From Hypomyces perniciosus (lineage: Eukaryota > Ascomycota > Sordariomycetes > Hypocreales > Hypocreaceae): a stretch of 64,000 nucleotides of DNA. The stretch covers positions 4,464,001 through 4,528,000 of the forward strand of contig SPDT01000001.1 of assembly GCA_008477525.1 (NCBI GenBank), written 5' to 3'. How positions within the stretch are numbered: position 1 is the first letter of the stretch; each line of letters opens with the position of its first letter. Below the pieces are notes generated by a model. That model searched no databases and was not told the DNA's origin. It was given only the letters and a program-made list of their open reading frames with translations. Below, piece after piece: positions 55,951 through 64,000 of the stretch. Made by a program: the position numbers and the translations under genes.

Positions 55951-55954
55951 GTAC

Positions 55955-56850
55955 AATGTACAAAAAGAGATAGGCGTGCCTATCTCTTTGACCTCCTTCG
56001 GCTTATTATCAAGCTTTTTAGTCTTCTTCGTTTTCGTCTTCTTCTTGGGAGTCTTGTTACTCCCACGATTTTCCTGCACTCCTTTTCGCTTGATTGCTTT
56101 CGTCGGCTTTTCTGCCCTACAGGTGGAGGTTATTTGTGCTTTCAATGCATCCTTGGGAGGCGTCTGTGCCTGCTATAAGCCAGTTAGTTTACGTACGGTA
56201 TGCTTCTTTTAACATTGATATACACCTCTGGGAGCTTCATTTCCTGTTTCTGTGGGCTCACCTTGACATTTCGCCAGTGGGCAATGATGGTTTGCCCCCC
56301 CAAAAGCGATATTCCATAGGGAAGTCTGGTCCACGGGCCACATCTGGTATGTAAAATCCGCGGCTCCCGCTACAGTTGGTTGGACCACAAGAATTCGCTT
56401 TACAGGTCTATTGCCAATCTTCCCTGTGATGATGGGCTCCTCAATCGTTTGGTAGTATGTTTGGCCGGATGGGTGGAATCGCTGTGGCGGAGCCTGCTAC
56501 GGAAAGGTAACCACCTCACCTCCGGCGATATACCAGGCGAACACAGCCGAAGCTCCATGAATGTACCTATACCATGCCTTAGGCGACTTCTTATTGTGAG
56601 AGCATAGCGGATTCTTATTATCCATTAGAGGACCCATGGCCGTAGTCAGTGTGTGCATGTCATGTTTGTCAGCCCAACGCTGGGCAGTTTCACGCGGCAT
56701 ACCGCTCTAAAAGACCTGGCAGTTTGGGAGGCACGTCCGTTAGAACTGCTGATATATCTCGTCACTTTCCTCGGCCGTCAGAAACTGTCGGATGAACCGC
56801 ACCAATTGCCAATGAAGGCCCTTATCCTTTCCAAAAGTTTCCACGAATAA
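55955..56850 (-). pseudogene. Decayed hypothetical protein gene (MPRETAQRW type)
   Basis: The minus strand reads FVETFGKDKGLHWQLVRFIR with two in-frame stops, then MPRETAQRWADKHDMHTLTT, MGPLMDNKNPLC, KAWYRYIHGASAVFAWY, a TAG, and in the same frame QAPPQRFHPSGQTYYQTIEE, then AADFTYQMWPVDQTSLW. An intron-like GTGAGC...CTAACTGGCTTATAGCAG separates this from a lysine-rich tail (KTPKKKTKTKKTKKLDNK). I know similar proteins only as uncharacterised, often repeat-associated fungal proteins; the function is unknown. Three in-frame stops and an imperfect splice phase point to a pseudogene. Confidence 0.5.
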
Positions 56851-57143
56851 TGAATTGATCGACACTTATGGATAAGCTAGCCATCAATTCATAGTGTCGC
56901 ATAACTAATTCAAAGTGAACTTGACTGACTGTTCAATATGCCATACTTTATTGCCCTTGTGGAGGGGAGGTGATGATGATATTTATACGTCAGGGCTAGG
57001 CAAAGTTTACATATTTACTTGTCCTGCGGGCTCGAGGTCAAGGGCGTTGGAACACAAAATGTGTCATGCCTTGGAGTCTTCTCTTCAAATTTTGCCGTAC
57101 TAGAGGTATCTATGACTTTGGATGAATAGCCATAGATTCCGAA

Positions 57144-58339
57144 ATGACCGATCATCAGTCTACCCGTAGCCGTGGAGGTAGACGTAGACGTAGTAGAGGC
57201 ACCGATCGTAGTCGTAGGCGTGGCGAGGAATTCTCTCTTCCCTCACATACCGCTGGAAGAGGCCTCGGAGCCTCAACGCCGCAAGGCTCCGCAACGATTC
57301 CCTATGGTCAACAAGTTACTGGGAGAGGTCGAGGGAGAGGCGGTGGTGGCAGTTTTGGTAGGGGCCGCGGTGGCCCGTTCGAAGTTCAAGTTTTCAGGTG
57401 AGATCCTGCGATGCGATCGGTTCTATTCTAGATGGCCAAGCGGTGATCATTATCTAGCCAGGACAGCCGCCCTGGTCAACCCGATATGCACGTCATGCGC
57501 ATCGAAAAGGAAATCGAGAGTTCCGCCAACTCTACAACCACGAAAACACAGTTGACGCTGGACCGCTGATATTCTCAGCGCCCAGGCTTCGGTACCCAGG
57601 GAAGGGAGATAGTGCTGTGGACAAATCATTTGGATTTGGTGTTCCATGGTGATCTGCTGCTTTTCCGCTACAGCATCGAAATGATGCCAGAACAAGGTGA
57701 CAGACCGCCCACGGGCAAGAAGGCTAAGAGGATTGTCCAACTATTGCTAGAAGAACATCTCCCTCAACACGGACACAGCATTGCCACAGACTTCAAGTCT
57801 AATCTCATCAGCATGGATGAGCTTGATGTTGAGGAAGAAGGATACATTATACAGTACAGGACTGAGGCTGAAGACGACACCGCACCAAATGCAAAGAGAT
57901 ATCGGATCCGTCCCCAGCCTACCAGAGCGCTTACGGTGTCCGAGCTCACAAATTATCTAACCTCAACCAATTTTGGCACCCTGTTTGGATCCAAGGAAGA
58001 AATTATCCAGGCGCTTAATATTGTTTTGGGCCATCATGCCAAGTCAGTTTCACAGATAGCCTCCGTCGGCGCAAATCGACATTTTGACTTGGCCACGCCA
58101 GACAGTCTCAGCCTCGGCGCTGGACTTTCGGCAATCCGCGGATTCTTCGTCAGTGTGCGTGCGGCCACCGCTCGTATCCTCGTTAACATTCAGGTCAAGC
58201 ACGCAGCATTCTACAACGAGTGCCCTCTCGATAGGTTGATGATTGAATACATGACAGCGAATGACCCAAACACGGCGAGATTGGAAGACTTCGTGAAAAG
58301 GCTCTCCGTCAACGTCACCCACATTGTCAGGAAGAACAG
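57144..58339 (+). pseudogene. Argonaute (QDE-2-like) 5' fragment
   Basis: The N-terminus is an RGG-rich tail (SRGGRRRRSRGTDRSRRRG, later GRGRGRGGGGSFGRGRG). After broken sequence with a TGA near 57567, the frame from RPGFGTQGREIVLWTNHLDL runs through YSIEMMPEQGD and GKKAKRIVQLLLEEH (ArgoN), the inter-domain TVSELTNYLTSTNFG and IQALNIVLGHHAKS, and the linker-1 block GLSAIRGFFVSVRAATARIL. It stops at a donor-like site (CAG|GTATGC) after ARLEDFVKRLSVNVTHIVRK. PAZ, MID and PIWI are absent; the next DNA belongs to the convergent Ulp1-like gene. QDE-2 is the quelling Argonaute; this piece cannot slice RNA. Confidence 0.8.
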
Positions 58340-61300
58340 GTATGCCTGGACACTATGCTTTCAGCCACTGTGCGTATGAGCCCCGTAATATCGGCTAGCG
58401 TCGCTTCCTGCGGTAAATTTATCGTTGTACAAGCTGGCGCGCTCTGAGCTGATTGCTCTGACGGTGGCATCAGCAGCCTTATGAACAGACAACACCACAA
58501 AGCAACCTCCATCTTCGCTGGAATGCGAATTCCAGCTATTTGATGATAGCCAAGGGCTGTAGAGATAACACCACAGGCGGATTTGTCCGTCTGCCTTATG
58601 GGCGAGTTGTAGACAACTTCCGGCTTGTCCTCATGTGGAAAATTCGCACCAAAAAAATCTAGGGCTAATTTTTGGGCCTTTTTTGGTGGTGACCATCTGG
58701 TAGTGAATCGTGAATGTGAAGAAAGTCGCGGTGCTTATCCAAGATTCCGAGAACCCAGTGATGTTCCCTCGATAAATATCGGTTGTATTATCTTCGACCG
58801 AGGAGCCAAAGTTTTAAGGCGAGAGAGAGTTCCTGAGCTCTGTGGATCAATGACACAAATTTCCTCCCCCGCAACATTTTCGAGAATCCTTAATGCATTG
58901 TTCACAACGGCGTCGTTTAGAAGACCCTTGAAATCCCTGGGGCACCTTGAATTTTCGTCGCTGGCCGAATAGTGACATCGTAAAGTAACTCCATGGTCTT
59001 CGTCATCTGATAATGTAATGGCATGGCAATCGGGTAATGACTGCATCGGCACACTGGTATCCTTGGGCTTTGGGCTCTCCGGTGTCTGACTGCTCGCCAG
59101 CCTGCACCTGTCGGCGCCAGCTTAGCAACAAACCCCTGCGATGACGGCTTGTTTGATGGATCGATGCTGCTGCAGTGCGTGGAACCAAGTGAGGTGTCGG
59201 GTCCTTCCTCATCTCCCACTTGACTTGATGCATCATTCTTTCGACTGATTGGCGTCTGAGGTGATGTAGATGCACCAGTATGTGCGGTTCTGGGTCGCTT
59301 TGACTCTTGCGCTGAATTGTCACCTCTTCGTTTCCGTCGACAATCTTATTGCTTAGGAGAAGGGACTACGGATAGTGGCTCGTTAAACGGATCGTCGGAC
59401 TGGCCAGCGACCTCTGCGGAAGGTATGGACTGGTCCGCCGTGGTTTTGCTCGACCCCGAGTCTCTCACGATGATGGTCTTTTCGTCCGTCTGTTCCTTCA
59501 GTGAAAGGCCGCTGTTGTCCTCGACATGGCCATGATTGCCTATAATCATTAGACAGATGATACAAATGCGCGACCAAGGTTGGTTCATACCATGAGTAAT
59601 TTTTATTGCGATCCCTTCTTTCTGTTTATATACGGCGGTATCCAAGCGTGGCCCACGACGGTTCGCTCTAGGTTTCACGAACTATTTTCGGGCCTGCTCC
59701 AACGCAGTCTTGGCCTGGCGCCAAGGGCACAATTGGGCAAATCCCACCAGATCTTCTGGAGAACCCTGAGTTATATTCCCGGGGAAGGCTCGCGATCACT
59801 CTTCTTTGCTGATTCGCCACTCATTGACGGCACGATGTAGCTTTAATGTCTTCGGTGGGAGATGAGGACGCTGTGATTCTGGGGTTTTCGGTGCAACCGA
59901 AGCCTGAGGAGCCATTTCCTTGAGTTGTCGAGAGATATGAATGTTACTGTCTGCCTTTCGTTTGTCATACAAAGTCATGTCTTTATCTAGCTCAACGTCT
60001 TGCATCGTGGTGATGTCGATTCGTGTCGCTGAAACAGACTAACCTCGTTTGTACAATGGTGTGACGTGGCGGAAATTCACTACACACTGTGGTTTCATCA
60101 ACAAATAAATCATTTGCTTTACGGATCCCTCTCCATTTGTTTGCTCTACGGATGTTGCCTCCCTTTCAGTGTCTGCGGAAAGCCGCGGTATGGTACCACA
60201 GAGACTGGGGAATATTCGGGACTTGATGACAAGACTCGGTTAAGCAGGCCTGCTTCACTGTTAGGCATCTGCAGGCCGTTATTCCCGAGCTTTAAACACA
60301 GGTAACATGGCTCCTGGACTATGTAGGTACAGGCGGGTTCATTTCCCAGCAAGGTTTGCTACAGGGTAGGTCCCGTGCTACCCCAGTGGCTAATGCGGAT
60401 ACTGTTGTGGCCCCGCGCGATGGTGCCATGAGGGTTCGTTCTGGCTTTTGTCGATGGGGCATGTGGTTCTAGAAGATCGAGATGTCTTCGAACATTTGCA
60501 GGGTATTTGTTAAGTGAGGCGACGTCCATGCTTCTCGTACAGCCTGTCGCGGATTTCGGATGGCAGTTCTGCGAGGAGTTGGTTGACCACCTGTTCGTTA
60601 GACATGGCGAGCAAGCCGATGATGCGTGCGACGTTGTCTACATCCACCCATTGTTTTTCGGAGACGCAGAGGAAAGGCCAGTAGCCTTTCCACCGTATTG
60701 GCCCAGTTGAAGCCTATGTCTCGTTGAGTGTTAACTGCGCTAGCAACCGACTGATTTCGTCCAGTGAATCGGGTGAGGACTCGGTCGGCCGCTGTTCCGA
60801 GGCCTTCGAAGGCGACACATCGCTGAGGGGTTGCGAACCGCCCGAAATTGTTCCCCCCGGATTCGTGGACTTCAGTTGCCTTGAAAATCTTTGTGATTCC
60901 TCCGGTTGTGATGGCTGGGCACTTGTGTTGGGCGAGCACAGTAGCGCGATTGAGTGACGATTCCCAAGTTTGCTCGGAATTATCTCCCAAGGTTTCGGCC
61001 AGTTCTCGGGGATGGTTGCAGCCTGCTGATTCATTTTCTTGTTTCTGGAAGGCTTCTCTTACGGCGTTTGCAATGTCGTCGGTATATTGGGAGTTAAATC
61101 AAAAGGGGCGCAGGTGTTCGAGTATGGCGTCTTGAAGGCCAGCTATTTCTCCGTCCAGGGCTTTGTTTGTTCCGATTGGCTATGTGGGAACTTACTCGGT
61201 GTACATGTTTTCTCATGATCCCTACCAGTTCTGATAGGCTCGTCCACTGTGGTTTTGGGTCTTCGGGAAGAAGCGTCAGAATTTGTTCTGAGGTTTGCGT

Positions 61301-62034
61301 GAGATGAGCGCGGAAGTGCGTCGATGGTGCTTGGGCGGAATTTTTTACCTAGCGATGTCTGAGGGGAGAAAGAGGTTTTGATCGGGTCCAGGCTGTTGGA
61401 GCGATGTATTGAGCCGTGAAATGTGGGCTAATCGTAATGACATCTTCGTCGGGAGTGCCTTTCGCAGCTGTTCGTGCCAATCCTGGAGTTCTTCCATTTG
61501 GTTTTTCAGCTGATCCTTAAAGCTGAGAAGTCCACCTTGACCATAGAGACCGAAGCGGATCGGCGTCGCGAGCAAATCAACAGCTTGCCAGCCTTCCTGA
61601 GATAATCCGTTTGACATGGAGTTTTGAGCGATTTCCTCTCCCAGCATCGGAAGCCAAGATGCTGGACGCTGCAAGGCATGACCCGATCGTTATCCTAAAT
61701 GTGAGCCAGCATCAGTGCGATGCCTTGATCATTGAACAGTCTGACATTTGATTGCTAGAGCTGCCGCGCCTCTCCAACAAGGTCATCAATAGCCATATCC
61801 ATGACCTAGACTCTCTTGAAACGCTCGGCTGGCTCTGGGATGACATCGTGTGCCCGTTCTTGATGATGTGGGCTGTACCAGGCGTCCATCAAGTTGCCCC
61901 GCGTGTGGTGGGTTCCAACAGGTAAACTGACGAAATTTCCACTCCATGTGGCCGGTTACCACCTTAAAGGGCAGCGGTGAGACGGCGGTCGACAGAGTCA
62001 TCTCGTCATATGCTACGTCCGTCAAGGCAATCAT
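58327..62034 (-). pseudogene. Ulp1-like (C48) protease gene, decayed
   Basis: A minus-strand gene is readable over 3.7 kb by switching frames. The 5' part has MIALTDVAYDEMTLSTAVSP, LMDAWYSPHHQERAHDVIPE, PIRFGLYGQGG and ILTLLPEDPKPQWTSL, then VDVDNVARIIGLLAMSNEQV. The catalytic part has SDDEDHGVTLRCHYSASD, FKGLLNDAVVNNALRILENV and EEICVID; then, in another frame, EHHWVLGILDKHRDFLHIHD (catalytic His and Asp) and, in a third, RQTDKSACGVISTALGY (oxyanion Gln and nucleophile Cys). It ends at TGA 58327-58329. Many frameshifts and several stops show it is dead. Such proteins are large SUMO-protease-like proteins, often linked to transposable elements in fungi. Confidence 0.7.
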
Positions 62035-62677
62035 ACATACTCGTCGAGAGCAATATCAAGCGCCGGCAGAAACAGAGCTCCTGAGCCTTGTAGCTGTGGC
62101 CATGAATGAAACTAAAGGACTGAAGCCGGTCCAACATGCAAGTCGCGAGGTCGATGCCGTGCTAGCTGTTTCGGAATCGCAAGTATTGCCCCACAGTTGA
62201 CCTCAGCCGTATAAAAATGACGTCCTATCAGCCTTGGAGACCTGCAAGATATTCCACTTTGCTGACTATGGCGGCACGCATCCTATAGAACGCTTCAGAG
62301 CACACTGAAATAACCAGCGCTTCTCAAAGGCTAGCCTCGACGATAATTCGACGTACTCGATACACAACATTTGATATGATCTTCAGCCATCCTGGACATA
62401 AAATTCCCTGACAATTTCCTAGTCCCATAATGTATGTAAGTAGCTTCAGCTAAAGAGGTTGAAAAAAATTAGTATTAGTTTGAACTAAGATGTACCCACC
62501 CTCTTCCTCTTGTGACGAATACGCGTTCGTTGGCGACATATCCGGAGCAATACACTTCTTTTATCATCAGTTAGGCTCAGCACCTCCGTAATTAAAGTCC
62601 TCCATGTTTGCAAAGGATGATGTGGCTCCCTAGCCCTGTGATTCGTGCGCTGGGCACTACCCAAGACCATGGGCTGG
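62035..62677. other. Intergenic between two pseudogenes
   Basis: The first ~180 bp may hold more of the Ulp1-like gene (minus strand LDRLQSFSFIHGHSYKAQ). Nothing else is supported. Confidence 0.35.
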
Positions 62678-63815
62678 CTAGTAGCTATCAACAGCACTAT
62701 TCATACATCTGCCCAGCCTAAGCATTACAAAGCGATCCAGCTCGGTAGATCCGTCCTCTTCAACGCATTTCTTCTCCATATCCTCGAGCAACCTGTCAAT
62801 GTAGTTGCCTGCTGCAGATAAGTGAGGGTATGAGCAATCGCGCGGTGAACCGTAAAGAGTCGAGGTGAGGAGGGTTCGATCGTCTGGTTGTCTGTAATAT
62901 ACAGCGTACGAGTGACAGGCAGTGTACCCCGTGTAAGAAGAGGAAGGAATGAGTCAATTCTATAGGTAGGTGGCGACTCATCAGATGTGGCCGGCGTAAA
63001 ATATATTTCAAAGTCACCGAGGTGACGATGGCGTTCCGTGGCCGGTCGATATCGCAGCCATTAATCAAGTCTATTACGCCATAATCGAACATGTTAAGGA
63101 TTGATAGTACAGCCTCTTTCAAAGGATTCTATGACAGGTCAGTCACAACTTGAAGGTTCAACTGTCGGGTGGGAAAAGCAAACCAATTTAGATGAGCCTG
63201 GCTCGGTCTCCGTTAGAGAATGAGGGAGGATATGGGGGACCTCAAGCTTATCATATAGTCCCATGTCTCCTGGAAGCAAATCCCCATCGTCATCTCGAGG
63301 ATCAACACCATTGCTTCTCATACGCCGTATCGCTTCCCCAGAATCAAACTTGCGAGATATAACACAGCGATACCGATCTCGAATGAGACAATCGCCACGA
63401 AGAGCCGAAACTCGATCTGGCGTCCCGATAAGCAGTCGATTCCCCCCTTGAACATCCCGGGCGGCAAATTGGAAGACGGGCGAAGGCTGGGGAGTCTTTT
63501 TAGTAGATGCTTTCACTAAAACCAACGCGTCAGTAACAAGTCCAGAGCGACTAAACGAGAGAGAAACTGCAGGAAGAGCTAACATGGTAGGAAGAAATTA
63601 TCCATCAAGTAATCCGCGAAGCTAAACAACGCTGAACGTAGTATCTCTTCCACCCCACTATCTCTAAAGTCAAGATCATCTTCTCCGTCCATCGAGAGCG
63701 CCATAGATTGGAAGAAGGCCTGTAGGAACATGTCTTTAGACTATTTAGAGAGTGGATATTCACAAGTATAGCGGATAAGCAGGACACGGTCATACGGGTT
63801 GCTGCTGCTGTTCAT
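62678..63815 (-). pseudogene. Fungal HNH nuclease-domain protein pseudogene
   Basis: From ATG 63815 the minus strand reads NPYDRVLLIRYTCEYPLS, an in-frame TAG, FLQAFFQSMALSMDGEDD and DYLMDNFFLP. A 68-bp intron (63516-63583) leads to KASTKKTPQPSP and the HNH_2-type domain LRGDCLIRDRYRCVISRKFD and LEVPHILPHSLTE. A disrupted junction follows, then KEAVLSILNMFDYGVIDLIN and DIDRPRNAIV; a frameshift brings HLGDFEIYFTPATSDE, and another LEDMEKKCVEEDGS, ending at TAG 62678-62680. These proteins are common, lineage-variable HNH proteins of unknown role in fungi. One stop and at least two frameshifts indicate a pseudogene. Confidence 0.7.
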
Positions 63816-64000
63816 GGTTTGAAAATGGTTAACAATAAGATAGAACTAGTGCTTAGCCTGGGTACTTTAGTCATCTGTCAACGACAGCCGGTTTGAGAAG
63901 TTGATTACGCCCTCGAGGGACGACTGATGGCGGTGATGGGGTAAAGGGGAAGCCATTTTTCATATCTTTACTTAGCGTAGTGGATTTCACAGAGCCTGTT
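63816..64000. other. Right edge, no feature
   Basis: Upstream of the HNH gene; no motif recognised. Confidence 0.4.

Noticed and set aside
57172..57555. Plus-strand 127-codon frame over the Argonaute start
   Set aside because: An alternative frame of the RGG-rich N-terminal tail; the frame from 57144 gives the expected Arg/Gly composition.
1..64000. Starship-type giant transposon
   Set aside because: The cargo mix is suggestive, but I see no DUF3435/tyrosine-recombinase captain gene in either orientation.

Overview
This window looks like an accessory, repeat-rich stretch of a filamentous ascomycete genome (Pezizomycotina, most likely Sordariomycetes; the class is an inference). The evidence is short 48-76 bp introns with GT...CTAAC/CTGAC-like...AG signals, Tad/I-type LINEs, solo LTRs, and fungal families such as OTT_1508-like deaminases, PNP-NACHT-ankyrin receptors, PD-(D/E)XK-like proteins, QDE-2-type Argonaute and HNH proteins. 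There are no rRNA, tRNA or CRISPR features that I can support.

Layout, left to right. 1-2.3 kb: an unidentified exon at the edge, then a 5'-truncated, internally deleted LINE. 2.3-6.4 kb: gene-poor, with one copy of a dispersed repeat. 6.4-8.1 kb: an apparently intact, spliced OTT_1508-like deaminase gene (minus strand). About 10.2-10.8 kb: relic of a Ca2+/H+ antiporter. 11.2-19.8 kb: the best preserved block, three plus-strand genes: a coiled-coil protein, a UBA-like/ankyrin/ClpB-type AAA+ ATPase with three introns (one GC-AG), and a very large zinc-ribbon GTPase whose last ~80 codons are cut off by an extra G in a G7 run.

20-31 kb is a transposon graveyard: the 3' end of a PIF1-like helicase gene split by a 303-bp solo LTR with a 5-bp target duplication; a full-length 5.9-kb LINE with two intact ORFs and a 13-14 bp target duplication; a dynamin-like pseudogene holding a 199-bp solo LTR with its own 5-bp duplication; and a BTB/POZ pseudogene. 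31.9-35 kb: ankyrin relic, an intact Uma2-like PD-(D/E)XK gene, and a TPR receptor relic. 37 kb: a small spliced bZIP-like gene. 40-44.4 kb: a second, 5'-truncated LINE (minus strand) flanked by a 13-bp duplication. 44.7-47.6 kb: a PNP-NACHT-ankyrin receptor pseudogene that lost the segment between Walker A and Walker B. 51.7-53.2 kb: a second PD-(D/E)XK-like gene with two frameshifts.

54.5-64 kb: a spliced RNase III-domain gene (minus) with a regular 11-bp ACGTCA array upstream, a decayed lysine-rich hypothetical gene, a truncated QDE-2-like Argonaute (plus) that meets a decayed Ulp1-like protease gene (minus) tail to tail, and a decayed HNH nuclease gene. Signalling or self/non-self type parts (NACHT, ANK, TPR, dynamin, BTB, AIG1-like GTPase, ClpB-like AAA+) and RNA-silencing parts (Argonaute, RNase III) are concentrated here, most of them broken. 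The only neighbouring set that looks alive is the coiled-coil/AAA+/GTPase block, which is my main candidate for an undescribed system. All family assignments are from motif recognition by eye; no search was run.
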